Of a DNA stretch of 64,000 nucleotides, positions 40,257-49,792 are shown one piece after another (position 1 is the stretch's first letter; every line of letters starts with the position of its first letter). Origin of the DNA: Pseudobdellovibrionaceae bacterium (GTDB taxonomy: Bacteria; Bdellovibrionota; Bdellovibrionia; Bdellovibrionales; Bdellovibrionaceae); contig JAHBUV010000001.1 of NCBI GenBank assembly GCA_019637915.1, positions 62,001-126,000 of the forward strand. The letters are read 5' to 3'. Made by a program: the position numbers and the translations under genes. The notes under the pieces were generated by a model. The model ran no database searches and was not told the DNA's origin. It worked only from the letters and a program-made list of their open reading frames with translations.

Positions 40257-43200
40257 ATGCCCCAGCATCCCGTTCGCATCGTCACCGCCGCCAGTCTCTT
40301 TGATGGACACGACGCCAGCATCAACATCATCCGCCGCATCCTGCAGGACCAGGGCGCGGAGGTGATCCACCTCGGCCACAACCGCTCGGTGAGCGACGTG
40401 GTCAAAGCGGTGCTGCAGGAAGGGGCGCAGGGCGTCTGCGTGAGCTCCTACCAGGGCGGGCACATGGAGTACTTCAAGTACATGAAGGATCTCCTCGACG
40501 AGAACGGCGCGCCTTACGCCACCGTGTGGGGCGGGGGAGGCGGCGTCATCATCCACGATGAGAAGCGCGAACTGGAGGAGTACGGCATCTCGCAGATCTT
40601 CCATCCCGACGACGGACGTCGTTTGGGGCTGGAGGGCATGATCCAGATGATCGTCGACGGCTCGGACTTCGATCCGGTCGAAAGATCCCTGCATCCGGAT
40701 CAATTCGCCGGCGGCAAAAAGCAAAAGCCCGTTTCGGGCGAAGGCCTGAAGAATCCCTTCGCGGAGGATCCGATCCCGTCCCAGGCTTTGGGGATGGCGC
40801 TGACCTCCATCGAAAACGGCCGGGCGGCGACGTTGCAGGAATGGAAGCTCGAGGGTTTCCGCCGCGCCGGCGCGGCCCCCCTGGTGCTCGGGATCACCGG
40901 CACGGGCGGCGCGGGCAAATCGAGTCTGATCGACGAGCTCACGCAGAGATTCCTGAACGCCTACCCGGACAAAAAGATCGCCATCGTCTGCGTCGATCCG
41001 TCGAAGCGCAAGACCGGCGGTTCCCTGTTGGGGGACCGCATCCGCATGAACTCCCTGTCGCGACCGCGCGTGTTCATGCGCTCGGTGGCGTCGCGGGGTT
41101 CGGGCAAGGAGATCGCCCAAAGCCTGCCGGAGATCCTGAATTTCCTGAAGCAGCTCGATTTTGACCTCATCATCGCCGAGACCTCCGGCATCGGTCAGGG
41201 CAACATGGCCATCACCGAGGTGTCGGATCTGTCGATGTACGTGATGACCTCGGACTTCGGGGCGCAGTCGCAGCTGGAAAAGATCGACATGATCGATTTC
41301 GCCGACCTGATCGCCGTGAACAAGGCCGACCGCCGGGGGGCCCAGGACGCCCTGCGGGACGTGACGAAGCAGTACAAGCGTTCGCGCAAGCTGTTCCACG
41401 ACGAGGGCGAGGTGCCGGTCTTCCTCACGCAGGCGAGTCAGTTCAACGACGGCGGCGTGAACAAATTGTTCTTCAAACTGAGTGAAATGCTGGAAGCCAA
41501 GGCGCCGGGTTTCGCCCTGAACGAGAAAATCCGCCGGACCATGCTGTCGGCGGAGGAGAACGTCATCATCCCGGCTGATCGGCAGAATTACCTGGCCGAG
41601 ATCGTGGCAACGGTTCATCGCTACAAGGAGCGCACGAGCAAGCTCGCCGACCAGGCCTCGAAGCTCGGCGGCCTGCACGCCCTGCGCGGCGATCTGAAGC
41701 TCGAGTCCTCGCAGCTCGAGGGCCTGGAGAAGAAATTCTCCGCCGATTTCACCAAAGAGGAGATGCAGCAGATCCAGGGCTGGGACGAACTCACCCGGCG
41801 CTATGCCGGCGATGATTTGGTGTTCAAGGTCCGCGACAAGGAGATCCGCCAGCCTCTGGTGCGCGAGTCTTTGAGCGGCACGAAGATCCGCCGGGTGATC
41901 CTGCCCACTTACCGTGACTGGGGCGATCGCTTCAAGTGGCTGCGCCTCGAAAACGTGCCGGGCGAATTCCCCTACACGGCGGGCGTGTTCCACCTGAAGC
42001 GCGCCGATGAGGACCCGAAGCGCATGTTCGCGGGCGAGGGCACCCCGGAGCGCACCAACCGTCGGTTCCACTATCTCTGCAAGGGCGAAACCGCCCATCG
42101 CCTGTCGACGGCCTTCGATTCCGTGACCTTGTACGGTCAGGATCCCGATCCGCGCCCGGACATCTTCGGGAAGGTCGGCGAGTCGGGCGTCAGCATCTGC
42201 ACGCTCGCCGACATGAAGAAGCTCTATGCGGGCTTCGATCTGTGCGCGCCGAACACCTCGGTGTCGATGACCATCAACGGCCCGGCGCCGATGATTTTGG
42301 CGTTTTTCTTCAACACCGCCATCGATCAGCAGGTGGGGAAAAAAGAAAAAGAGCTCGGCCGTCCTTTGAGCGAGGCGGAGCGCGCCCAGGTGTCCGAGTG
42401 GACCTTGCAGCAGGTGCGCGGCACGGTGCAGGCCGACATCCTGAAGGAGGACCAGGGCCAGAACACCTGCATCTTCTCGATCAATTTCGCCTTGAAAATG
42501 ATGGCCGACATCCAGGAGTACTTCGTCCGCCGGAAGGTGCGGAACTTCTATTCCGTGTCGATCTCGGGCTACCACATCGCCGAGGCCGGCGCGAACCCGA
42601 TCAGCCAGCTGGCCTTCACGCTGTCGAACGGTTTCACCTTCGTCGAGAGCTACCTCGCCCGCGGCATGAACATCGACGACTTCGCGCCGAACTTGAGTTT
42701 CTTCTTCTCCAACGGCATGGACCCCGAGTACTCGGTGCTCGGCCGCGTCGCCCGCCGCATCTGGGCCGTGGCCATGCGCGATCTTTACAAGGGCAACGAC
42801 CGTTCGCAGAAGCTCAAGTACCACATCCAGACGAGCGGCCGATCCCTGCACGCGCAGGAGATCGACTTCAACGACATCCGCACGACCCTGCAGGCGCTGC
42901 TGGCCCTGTACGACAACTGCAACAGCCTGCACACCAACGCCTACGACGAGGCCATCACCACGCCGACGGAGGAGTCCGTCCGTCGCGCCATGGCCATCCA
43001 GATGATCCTGAACCGCGAGTTCGGCCCCATGAAGAACGAAAACCCCAACCAGGGCTCGTTCTTCATCGAGGAGCTCACGGAGCTGGTCGAGGAGGCCGTG
43101 CTGCGCGAGTTCAGCCGCATCAACGAACGCGGCGGCGTCCTCGGCGCCATGGAGACCCAGTACCAGCGCTCGAAAATCCAGGAAGAAAGCCTGTACTACG

Positions 43201-43526
43201 AGCGCCTGAAGCACACGGGCGAGCTGCCGATCATCGGCGTCAACACCTTCATCGACCCGAAGACCCTGGCCAGCGACTACGTGCCGCCGAAGATCGAGCT
43301 GGCGCGCGCCTCGTACGAAGAGAAGAACCAGCAGCTGACGAATGTGCGCTCGTATCAAAAAGAGCACTCCTCGGAAGGCGAGCAGGCCCTGACGGAGCTC
43401 AAAGAGACCGCCCTGCGCAACGGCAACATCTTCGAGGCCCTGATGAAGGCCGCCCGCCACTGCAGTTTGTACCAGATGAGCCAGGCCCTCTACGAAGTGG
43501 GCGGCCAATACCGACGGAATCTGTAG
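40257..43526 (+). CDS. icmF: Fused isobutyryl-CoA mutase (IcmF)
   Basis: A 1089-residue fusion of three parts: a B12-binding domain (residues 1-135, cobalt-ligand His18 in D-G-H-D), a MeaI-type G-protein chaperone (P-loop [12 protein letters not shown] at 212-223, later V-N-K-A-D), and a C-terminal acyl-CoA mutase barrel from about 540. It interconverts isobutyryl-CoA and n-butyryl-CoA by a radical mechanism using adenosylcobalamin; the GTPase protects and reloads the cofactor. Phe578 in G-V-F-x-x-K-R lies where IcmF differs from methylmalonyl-CoA mutase (Tyr), so methylmalonyl-CoA is an unlikely substrate. It ends the hbd-crotonase operon, joining valine-derived isobutyrate to beta-oxidation. 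Confidence 0.95.
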   Translation: MPQHPVRIVTAASLFDGHDASINIIRRILQDQGAEVIHLGHNRSVSDVVKAVLQEGAQGVCVSSYQGGHMEYFKYMKDLLDENGAPYATVWGGGGGVIIHDEKRELEEYGISQIFHPDDGRRLGLEGMIQMIVDGSDFDPVERSLHPDQFAGGKKQKPVSGEGLKNPFAEDPIPSQALGMALTSIENGRAATLQEWKLEGFRRAGAAPLVLGITGTGGAGKSSLIDELTQRFLNAYPDKKIAIVCVDPSKRKTGGSLLGDRIRMNSLSRPRVFMRSVASRGSGKEIAQSLPEILNFLKQLDFDLIIAETSGIGQGNMAITEVSDLSMYVMTSDFGAQSQLEKIDMIDFADLIAVNKADRRGAQDALRDVTKQYKRSRKLFHDEGEVPVFLTQASQFNDGGVNKLFFKLSEMLEAKAPGFALNEKIRRTMLSAEENVIIPADRQNYLAEIVATVHRYKERTSKLADQASKLGGLHALRGDLKLESSQLEGLEKKFSADFTKEEMQQIQGWDELTRRYAGDDLVFKVRDKEIRQPLVRESLSGTKIRRVILPTYRDWGDRFKWLRLENVPGEFPYTAGVFHLKRADEDPKRMFAGEGTPERTNRRFHYLCKGETAHRLSTAFDSVTLYGQDPDPRPDIFGKVGESGVSICTLADMKKLYAGFDLCAPNTSVSMTINGPAPMILAFFFNTAIDQQVGKKEKELGRPLSEAERAQVSEWTLQQVRGTVQADILKEDQGQNTCIFSINFALKMMADIQEYFVRRKVRNFYSVSISGYHIAEAGANPISQLAFTLSNGFTFVESYLARGMNIDDFAPNLSFFFSNGMDPEYSVLGRVARRIWAVAMRDLYKGNDRSQKLKYHIQTSGRSLHAQEIDFNDIRTTLQALLALYDNCNSLHTNAYDEAITTPTEESVRRAMAIQMILNREFGPMKNENPNQGSFFIEELTELVEEAVLREFSRINERGGVLGAMETQYQRSKIQEESLYYERLKHTGELPIIGVNTFIDPKTLASDYVPPKIELARASYEEKNQQLTNVRSYQKEHSSEGEQALTELKETALRNGNIFEALMKAARHCSLYQMSQALYEVGGQYRRNL

Positions 43527-43528
43527 GT

Positions 43529-43575
43529 CACAGTTTCCTTTTTGTCGCGCACGGCGCGACAAAAAGGAAACTGTG
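43529..43575. repeat. Long perfect palindrome, copy A
   Basis: Two 22-base arms (43529-43550 and 43554-43575) around ACG are exact reverse complements. The core is CCTTTTTGTCGCGC. It begins three bases after the icmF stop. A second copy lies at 50276-50330. A T-run is inside the left arm rather than after the stem, so a plain terminator is not obvious. Confidence 0.85.
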
Positions 43576-43922
43576 TGGTCGCTCGAATTGAACGCAACTC
43601 TTGGCGAGAATCGGGTTTTGAAAATCGCAAATCGGCGGGGTCAAACCCGGCGGGTGAGGTGCTGTTTCAGCGTTAAAATGCAGTGGTTTTTGAACTGCGG
43701 TGGTCTTCCGGGCCAATTTCCGGGATTCAGATGATCGGAGGGTGGGTTTTGGGCATTTGGTTTTAATACAGCAGTGCGTGCCTTTGGCCCAGTTCGGCTA
43801 AAAAATTTAACGGTCTGGATGCATCGAAACTTCGTGGAATGATAAGCTGGCGATGTGACCGGCAGCAATAAATATTCACTTCATTTTCTGATATACATAT
43901 TGTCCTTATAACCTGCCATAAC
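43576..43922. other. Non-coding AT-richer stretch without supported gene
   Basis: About 350 bases between the palindrome and the terminator at 43923 hold no frame with a ribosome-binding site or recognisable protein; short minus-strand frames here have Pro/His-rich, non-protein-like products. Base composition is clearly richer in A+T than the flanking operons. I see a possible remnant of acquired DNA but no repeats or transposase fragment. Confidence 0.5.
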
Positions 43923-43953
43923 AAATAAAGCTCGGAGTGACCGAGCTTTATTT
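43923..43953. terminator. Bidirectional hairpin terminator
   Basis: A 13-base stem (43923-43935 with 43941-43953, AAATAAAGCTCGG and its complement) with a five-base loop; its A/T-rich base provides a T-run on both strands. It lies after the stop of the minus-strand gene at 43977. Confidence 0.75.
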
Positions 43954-43976
43954 CGTAGCTATTCTTAAGTTCTGAC

Positions 43977-44396
43977 TTAGTTGAGGCACTTAATGACGGT
44001 GCCTAGAATATACAGAGCTTTTCCCAGCTCTCCGTTCCGAGAGTTGATTTTATAGCCAACAAAATTGCCTGGGTTTACCACGAATTCGGTGACGGAAAAA
44101 ACTTGGCTTCCATCGATCTTAAGTTTGGTCATTACAGCGTGAGCTCCAGCTGGAGCATCAGTATAACCGTAAATAAAAGTGTCTTGATACTCTCCCTGTT
44201 TTACTTTGCCACCGCCGAACTTGGAAACATACTCGTTGGAGGCGAAATCTGGATCAGCTACAAACGTAATCTCTTTTAAATTTTCTGAGTTTTGTCCGGT
44301 ACGCGATACCACGCATTCCATCTTAAAGGGCTCATACGCGGCCATTGAAGTGGCAGGAAGAGCAAAAAATAACGTAGCTAAGATTATATTTTTCAC
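43977..44396 (-). CDS. Secreted protein of unknown function, atypical composition
   Basis: A 139-residue exported protein: signal peptide ends near T-S-M-A. The mature part is beta-rich with two Cys (E-C-V-V-S and I-K-C-L-N) likely forming one disulfide across the domain. GTG start with AGGAG eight bases upstream. The codons are visibly poorer in G+C than those of all neighbours and the gene lies in an AT-richer patch bounded by a terminator and a palindrome, so horizontal acquisition is plausible. No family recognised. Confidence 0.75.
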   Translation of the reverse strand: MKNIILATLFFALPATSMAAYEPFKMECVVSRTGQNSENLKEITFVADPDFASNEYVSKFGGGKVKQGEYQDTFIYGYTDAPAGAHAVMTKLKIDGSQVFSVTEFVVNPGNFVGYKINSRNGELGKALYILGTVIKCLN

Positions 44397-44556
44397 GACG
44401 CACTCCTAGAATTTTTATTAACAAAAAAGTCACATGAGGCCGGATCTTATCTTATGCGATTTTTCTTGCAAAGACCGGTGTAAAAAGTAAAGGCGTGACC
44501 ACAGCTTTTCCAATACAGAACTCGCAGTGTTGCGTTCCATTCGAACGGCCACCCTG

Positions 44557-45312
44557 TTACCACCGCATCCTCAGGCCCAGGCGGCCGCCGTCGGTTTGGG
44601 GCAGGAGGAAGGGCTCGAAGCTCACGCGCTCTCCGAGGCGGGACTTCAGTTCGCGGTAGCGGCGGTTGATCTGCGGGGGGATCGCCCAGACGTCGATGAT
44701 TTCCCAGACGCGAAAACCCACATACCCGAAGAGGCCCAGAAACATCAGGCCGCCGTTGCAGGAATTTCTTTCCGAGTTCCAATCCCCATGATCCAGGCAA
44801 CTGCCGACGCCCGCGAAGAGAACCGCCAGGGATCCCACCTCACCCGCCGTGAACACCCAGCCACGATCGGCATAACGTCCTTGGATGGCATGGCCGATCC
44901 CGAAGCCGAGGGGATAAGTGCCAAGGATGCCGCCAATGATGTAACGGGTGTCGTTGATCGGTCCGTTCTGCAGGATTCTGCGCTCTTCGGGGGAGAGCGA
45001 CTCATAGCCGATCTGGTACTTGGGACCCTCCGCCTTCGCGGGAGGGCTGATTTTTTCCGCCACCATGCCTTTTTTGATTTTGCCGGAAGTGATTTTCACC
45101 ACGGCCTGGGTGCCGTTCGGAGTGGTCTTGATCACCTGACCGCGCCCGGCTTCTTCCAGTTGAGGCGAATAAAAAGTCACTTCATCGCCGCTGGCCAGAA
45201 CGCCCGGCTGATCCATTTTCACCAGGGCCTGCGGGCCGTTCACCTGGTGCACGACTTGGGCCGTGGCAAAAGACGAAATCAAAAGCGCGCAGGAGAGCAC
45301 TGAAATTCTCAT
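44557..45312 (-). CDS. Exported membrane protein of unknown function
   Basis: A 251-residue protein with a signal peptide (ending F-A-T-A), a soluble domain of about 70 residues with SH3-like beta strands (G-V-L-A-S-G-D-E-V-T-F, V-V-K-I-T-S-G), then three to four hydrophobic segments from about residue 125 (G-G-I-L-G-T-Y-P-L-G-F-G-I-G-H-A, A-G-E-V-G-S-L-A-V-L-F-A-G-V, G-L-M-F-L-G-L-F-G-Y-V) and a charged tail. The Gly-rich helices resemble outer- or inner-membrane small-channel proteins such as Borrelia P13, only loosely. No partner gene is evident. Confidence 0.65.
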   Translation of the reverse strand: MRISVLSCALLISSFATAQVVHQVNGPQALVKMDQPGVLASGDEVTFYSPQLEEAGRGQVIKTTPNGTQAVVKITSGKIKKGMVAEKISPPAKAEGPKYQIGYESLSPEERRILQNGPINDTRYIIGGILGTYPLGFGIGHAIQGRYADRGWVFTAGEVGSLAVLFAGVGSCLDHGDWNSERNSCNGGLMFLGLFGYVGFRVWEIIDVWAIPPQINRRYRELKSRLGERVSFEPFLLPQTDGGRLGLRMRW

Positions 45313-45336
45313 CGGCGGATCCTTTGTGGAAGATCC

Positions 45337-46896
45337 TCAAAGGACATCGCAGAATTTTTGTTGAGTCAAGACTTCGCTGATGCGGTCCGCGAGGCGGACG
45401 CCGTCGCAGGCGGCGCTGGTGATGCCGCCGGCGTAGCCGGCGCCTTCGCCGGCCGGGTAAAGGCCGGTGTGGGACACGCTCTGCAGGGTTTCCTCGTCGC
45501 GGGTCACGCGCAAGGGACAGCTGGTGCGGGACTCGACGCCGTAGAATTGCGCCTCCGGTCCGGCGAAGCCCTCCAGGGACTGGTCGAAGCGCTGCACGCC
45601 CTCCAACAATCTTTGTCGAATCGACCGGGGCAGGATCTCATCCAGGCGCACGGGCAGGGCGCCGGACGGGCTGGACCCGCGGTGCACGTCGCCGCGGCGG
45701 CCGGCGACGAAGTCCTTCAGCGTCTGCGCCGGCAGCTCGCGCGCGCCGCCGGCCTCGATGACCGATTGATAGGCGCGTCGCTCGAGCTCGCGGCGCAGTT
45801 TCATGCCGCCGAACAGGTCGTCGCCGAAATTTTTTTGATGGTCGATGCTGACGACGATCGCCGCGTTGGCGAAGGGCGAATTGCGTTTGTAGTTGCTCAT
45901 GCCGTTGCAGACGATGCCGTCCGCCTCCGTGCCGCTGGACAGCACGTAACCGCCCGGGCACATGCAGAAGCTGTAAACGCCGACGCCGCTCTGATGATCG
46001 TGATGGGCCAGCCGGTAATTGGCGCTGCCCAGTTTCGGGTGCTCCCCGTACTCGCGGTACTGCAGGCGGTTGATCAGGGGCTGCGGGTGCTCGATGCGCA
46101 AACCCATGGCGAAGGACTTGCCGTCCAGGCGCACGCCGAGGTCGCGCAGGTGGTTCAGCATGTCTTCCGCCGAGTGGCCGGTGGCGAGCAGCACCGCCGG
46201 GCTTTTGAAAACCTCGCCGTGCTCGGTGCGCAGACCGACGACGGCAGAGCCTTCCACCAGCAATTCCGTCACTTGCGTGTTGAAGCGGATCTCGCAACCC
46301 TGGGCCTTCAGGTACTCGCGCAGCAGGGGGATGACCCGGCGGATGCGGTCCGATCCCACGTGGGGGTTCGCCAGCCAGAGGATCTCGCGGGGGGCGCCGA
46401 AACGCACGAGGCGGTCCAGCACGTAAGGGATGTGCGGCGATTTGATGCGCGTGATGAGTTTGCCGTCGGAGTACAGGCCCGCGCCGCCTTCGCCGTAGCA
46501 GACGTTGTTGCGCGGATCGAGCTGGCCGTAGCGCCAGAACTGGTTGATGCCCTTGATGCGCTCGCCGGATTCGGAGCCGCGCTCGAACAGGACGCAAGGA
46601 ATGCCGCGCTCGACGAAGCGCAGGGCCGCGAACAGACCGGCGGGCCCCGTGCCCACGATCAGGGGCTTTTCCGCGGGCGCGCGGGCGGCTTTTTCCAGGT
46701 GGATCTCCTGATTCGGCAGGGTTTCGCCGTCCTCCGCCACCTCGACGGTCATGACGAAGTGGGGACGGGCGCGTTTGCGCGCGTCGACGCTCTGGCGCAG
46801 GATGCGGAAATCGCCGTGCCCCGGAACCATCCAGGCCAGGCGCTCCGAGAGCTCCTCGTCGATGTCGAGTTTCAAGTCTTGAAGAATGCGAGCCAT
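45337..46896 (-). CDS. FAD-dependent dehydrogenase (COG2509-type)
   Basis: A 519-residue flavoprotein: an N-terminal adaptor of about 85 residues, the dinucleotide site V-G-T-G-P-A-G-L-F-A-A (about residue 90), E-R-G-S-E-S-G-E-R-I, G-E-G-G-A-G-L-Y-S-D-G-K-L, and the C-terminal Y-P-A-G-E-G-A-G-Y-A-G-G-I-T-S-A-A-C-D-G. These are hallmarks of an uncharacterised FAD oxidoreductase family widespread in bacteria; C-M-C-P-G-G-Y is also typical. The electron donor and acceptor are unknown. It diverges from psd with 54 bp between starts. Confidence 0.88.
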   Translation of the reverse strand: MARILQDLKLDIDEELSERLAWMVPGHGDFRILRQSVDARKRARPHFVMTVEVAEDGETLPNQEIHLEKAARAPAEKPLIVGTGPAGLFAALRFVERGIPCVLFERGSESGERIKGINQFWRYGQLDPRNNVCYGEGGAGLYSDGKLITRIKSPHIPYVLDRLVRFGAPREILWLANPHVGSDRIRRVIPLLREYLKAQGCEIRFNTQVTELLVEGSAVVGLRTEHGEVFKSPAVLLATGHSAEDMLNHLRDLGVRLDGKSFAMGLRIEHPQPLINRLQYREYGEHPKLGSANYRLAHHDHQSGVGVYSFCMCPGGYVLSSGTEADGIVCNGMSNYKRNSPFANAAIVVSIDHQKNFGDDLFGGMKLRRELERRAYQSVIEAGGARELPAQTLKDFVAGRRGDVHRGSSPSGALPVRLDEILPRSIRQRLLEGVQRFDQSLEGFAGPEAQFYGVESRTSCPLRVTRDEETLQSVSHTGLYPAGEGAGYAGGITSAACDGVRLADRISEVLTQQKFCDVL

Positions 46897-46950
46897 GAAG
46901 GGACGCTTATAACATGACAGGGGGCCGAACTCGAGGCAAGCTGAGGGCCT

Positions 46951-47775
46951 ATGTGGCAGATTCTGAAATTTCTTCCGAGAAAATGGCTGAGTCAGATGGT
47001 CGGGCGCCTGGCGCACTGGCGGGGGCCGGGGTGGTGGAACCGCCTGCTCATCGGCACCTTCGCGGGTTTTTATCGCATCAATCTCAATGAGGCCGAAAAA
47101 TCGCCCTGGAGCTACCCCTCCCTGGGGGAATTCTTCGTGCGCCGCCTGAAGCCCGGGGCGCGTCCCGTGGCCAGTGCGGCGGCCGTGCACTGCGCGGACA
47201 GCCGGATCGTGCAGTCGGGCCCCATTGTCGACGGCTGGTGCGTGCAGGCCAAGGGCAAGAAGTACTCGGTCCGCGACCTGCTCGTGGATCCGGACTGGAA
47301 GGACAAGTTCCAGGACGGTTTCTTCGCCACTTACTATCTGTGCCCCACCGATTATCACCGCGTGCACTCGCCGGTGACGGGACTGATCCGCAAGGTGACC
47401 TATGTTCCCGGGGACCTGTGGCCGGTGCATCCCGGGGCTTTGGACGCCATCGAGGGCCTTTATCTGGTCAATGAGCGCGTTTGCATCGAAATGGCCACCG
47501 ACCTCGGGGCCGTGGCCGTGGTCTTCGTGGGGGCCACCAACGTGGGCTCCATCGAGCTCAGCTTCGATCCCCTGATCAAAGGCAATCGCGGCATGTCCTT
47601 CGTGGAGCGCAAATACGACGTGCCCAAGGAGATCCAGAAGGGCCAGGAGCTCGGCCTGTTCCGCATGGGATCGACGGTGGTGGTGCTGTTCTCGAAGGAG
47701 TTCCGCCAGCGCTATTCGGGCACCCTGCGCCTGGGGCCCGTGGTGAAGGTCAATTCCGCTTTGACGATGAATTGA
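46951..47775 (+). CDS. psd: Phosphatidylserine decarboxylase proenzyme
   Basis: A 274-residue membrane-associated decarboxylase producing phosphatidylethanolamine. Proenzyme features: F-F-V-R-R-L-K-P-G-A-R-P, D-S-R-I, catalytic D-Y-H-R-V-H-S-P-V-x-G, V-N-E-R, and the self-cleavage site M-G-S-T where the serine becomes the pyruvoyl group. The usual L-G-S-T is M-G-S-T here, a tolerated change. GAGG five bases before the ATG. Together with plsC it represents phospholipid synthesis in the window. Confidence 0.95.
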   Translation: MWQILKFLPRKWLSQMVGRLAHWRGPGWWNRLLIGTFAGFYRINLNEAEKSPWSYPSLGEFFVRRLKPGARPVASAAAVHCADSRIVQSGPIVDGWCVQAKGKKYSVRDLLVDPDWKDKFQDGFFATYYLCPTDYHRVHSPVTGLIRKVTYVPGDLWPVHPGALDAIEGLYLVNERVCIEMATDLGAVAVVFVGATNVGSIELSFDPLIKGNRGMSFVERKYDVPKEIQKGQELGLFRMGSTVVVLFSKEFRQRYSGTLRLGPVVKVNSALTMN

Positions 47776-47904
47776 GGGCCTCCCGAAAGAGGGGTGTCCA
47801 GGCTTTGGCCACTCCGGCGTTTTTTACCGGCGCCGAAACCCGCTCTTGTGAAACTCCCGCCGGAGTGACAAGTTCTTCCGGTTCGCGAAAAGCGGGGAGT
47901 TCCC

Positions 47905-49188
47905 ATGAGAAAAGGTCTGCTGTTCCTTTCGGCGTGCGCGGTGTTTCTGACGGCCTTGATCGGCCTGCCCGGTGCCGCGACGGCGCAGGAGCTGCGCGTG
48001 CGTTTCACCAATCCCCTCTGCCGCGAGTACGTTTATCCCGCGCCCCTGCCCACGCAATCCGGCCAGCTGGTCAAGGCCAAGCCGAAAGACATCTTCTGCA
48101 CGCGCGCCGATCTGCCCTTCAATCTGGCGCGTCCGGACGGCATTTACGCCGAGATCACCCGCGTCCTGCAGGAGCCCGGCGTGGCCCGGGTCACCTTCGC
48201 GACCATGACCTACTCCCATCGCGAGCTCACCGCGCAGCTCTGCGTCCTGGAGAAGAGGGGCGTGCAGGTCCGCCTGATCCTGGACGGCGGCGCGGATAAA
48301 AAATCCGCCGAGGAGCTGATCAAATGCGGCGTGGAGGTGACGCCGGTCCAGTGGAGCGGTCATTTGCACCACAATAAATTCATTCTCGTCGATTACCTGC
48401 CGCAAACGGGTCGCGCGGCCTCCCTGGTTTTTTCGTCGGCGAATTTCTCCAATCCGGGTCTGACCATCAATCACGAGATGTGGGGCTTTTACCGCCCGCT
48501 CCAGCCCTCCCTGGTGGTCGAGCAGCACCGCTGTCTGGCGGAGGGCCTGATCGCCCTGCCGACGGGCGGGCAGCCCCTGGCGAAAGCCTTCAATGAATGC
48601 CGGACGCGGGTGGCGCGGCAGATCCAGCGTCCCGAGCCCCTGCAGTTCTTCGCGATCCCTTTCGATTCAAAAAAACTCGTCGACATCCTGACTTCGCAAT
48701 TGCGTTCGTCGAAAATCGCCAAGATGACGAGCAATCGTTTTTCTTTCCCGGCGATCCTGGCGGCCGTGTCCTTGCGCCCGGCGGGTTCGCCGGCCTTGCA
48801 GGCCGTGTTCGACGACGACCTCTTCTGGATGGGCGTGCGCCCCGAGCCGGCCCTCGACATCGAAGCGCGCCAGGAAGCGGGCGGCGGCGCCTTTGGTTCG
48901 GATCCCCGCCGCATCCGTGAGCTCGAGGCCCTGGGCGCGCAGGTGCGCTTCGCGGAGACCTCGGCCGGTGCCGCTCAGAAAATGCACAGCAAGTACACGA
49001 TCTTCGATCGCCTGGTGGTCGGCGGTTCGGGCAATTACACGGCTTCCGGCATGACCCAGAATTTCGAGAATATCTACGTGTTCAACGACCCCTTCGTGCA
49101 TCAGTCTTTCCTGCGGCACTTCGAAGCCCTGTGGAAAGGCTCCACCCAACGCGGGATGATGCCGAAAGCGAACATCGAGCCGAAATAG
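47905..49188 (+). CDS. Secreted phospholipase D-like protein
   Basis: A 427-residue exported PLD-superfamily protein, signal peptide to about residue 27. The two H-K-D motifs are H-H-N-K-F-I-L-V-D (about 152) with S-S-A-N-F-S-N, and M-H-S-K-Y-T-I-F-D (about 355) with G-S-G-N-Y-T-A-S-G. Both halves thus have the catalytic His and Lys. Members act as phospholipases, nucleases or cardiolipin-type synthases; an exported form next to psd could degrade host or prey phospholipid or nucleic acid (inference). A 10-base inverted repeat pair (47810-47819 with 47858-47867) stands between psd and the start. Confidence 0.9.
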   Translation: MRKGLLFLSACAVFLTALIGLPGAATAQELRVRFTNPLCREYVYPAPLPTQSGQLVKAKPKDIFCTRADLPFNLARPDGIYAEITRVLQEPGVARVTFATMTYSHRELTAQLCVLEKRGVQVRLILDGGADKKSAEELIKCGVEVTPVQWSGHLHHNKFILVDYLPQTGRAASLVFSSANFSNPGLTINHEMWGFYRPLQPSLVVEQHRCLAEGLIALPTGGQPLAKAFNECRTRVARQIQRPEPLQFFAIPFDSKKLVDILTSQLRSSKIAKMTSNRFSFPAILAAVSLRPAGSPALQAVFDDDLFWMGVRPEPALDIEARQEAGGGAFGSDPRRIRELEALGAQVRFAETSAGAAQKMHSKYTIFDRLVVGGSGNYTASGMTQNFENIYVFNDPFVHQSFLRHFEALWKGSTQRGMMPKANIEPK

Positions 49189-49200
49189 GAGGCGGGAGCC

Positions 49201-49410
49201 CTAGTAGTGCGGGGGCTTTTCGTCGGCGGGGCCGATCTTGGGTTCGAGGTCTTCGCCTTCGATGCGCTTTTTCAGGGCCTCGATGCTTTTCTCCAGGCGA
49301 TCGACGGTTTTTTGCTGCTCATAGAGGACTTCGTTGAGCTTTTCCAACAAAAATTCTTGATGGCTGATTTTGCTCTCGAGGTCGATGATCCGCTGCTCGT
49401 TGGCGCTCAT
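49201..49410 (-). CDS. slyX: SlyX family protein
   Basis: A 69-residue coiled-coil protein: E-Q-R-I-I-D-L-E-S-K-I-S-H-Q-E at the start and L-N-E-V-L-Y-E-Q-Q-K-T-V-D-R-L-E next, both SlyX hallmarks, with the C-terminus P-P-H-Y also typical. Function in all bacteria remains undefined. Its ATG overlaps the stop of the QueD-like gene (ATGA), so translation is coupled. It converges with the PLD-like gene. Confidence 0.88.
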   Translation of the reverse strand: MSANEQRIIDLESKISHQEFLLEKLNEVLYEQQKTVDRLEKSIEALKKRIEGEDLEPKIGPADEKPPHY

Positions 49411-49778
49411 GCCTGCTCCCGGGCCGGGTAGGAACATTCCGTCGACGGCGTTTCCATCACCGTGACGCGGGTGAGGGCCGGGATGCCGGCGCGGACCTTG
49501 TCGTGGATCCATCGGCAGAGGTTTTCCGAGGTGGGGTTTTCCAATCCCGGCACGTCGTTGAGGACGCGGTGATCGAGCTGATCCAAAAAGGGGCGCAAAC
49601 GCGTCTCGATCTCGTGGTAATCCATGACCCAGCCCAGGCGGGGATCCTGTTCGCCCACCAGAGTGAGGATGATTTTGAAAGAATGACCATGCAGGCGTCC
49701 GCAGGGGTGGCCCTCGGGGAGGTTCGGCAAGCGCCGGGCGGATTCGATTTGAAAGTGCTGTCGCAGCTCGAATTTCAT
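49407..49778 (-). CDS. queD: QueD-like 6-carboxytetrahydropterin synthase
   Basis: A 123-residue T-fold enzyme of queuosine synthesis (conversion of dihydroneopterin triphosphate to 6-carboxytetrahydropterin). Catalytic Cys26 and zinc ligands His30 and His32 lie in C-G-R-L-H-G-H-S; Asp69-His70, N-P-T-S-E-N and Glu109 in M-E-T are in place. The third zinc ligand, His in E. coli F-x-x-A-A-H-R-L-P, is Arg15 here, an unusual change for a zinc enzyme. GGGGGC precedes the ATG. It begins 14 bp from a divergent T-fold gene and is coupled to slyX. Confidence 0.87.
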   Translation of the reverse strand: MKFELRQHFQIESARRLPNLPEGHPCGRLHGHSFKIILTLVGEQDPRLGWVMDYHEIETRLRPFLDQLDHRVLNDVPGLENPTSENLCRWIHDKVRAGIPALTRVTVMETPSTECSYPAREQA

Positions 49779-49792
49779 GTTAAAAAGCCCCC

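Noticed and set aside
40008-43562. Long minus-strand frame opposite crotonase and icmF
   Set aside because: It is a composition shadow of icmF; no recognisable motif, and the plus frame is a full-length known enzyme.
43636-43670. tRNA-like T-loop (GGGTCAAACCC)
   Set aside because: No matching acceptor, D or anticodon stems can be built around it.
43641-43868. Short minus-strand frame in the AT-rich gap
   Set aside because: No Shine-Dalgarno, Pro/His/Lys-rich sequence unlike a folded protein, and no signal or motif.
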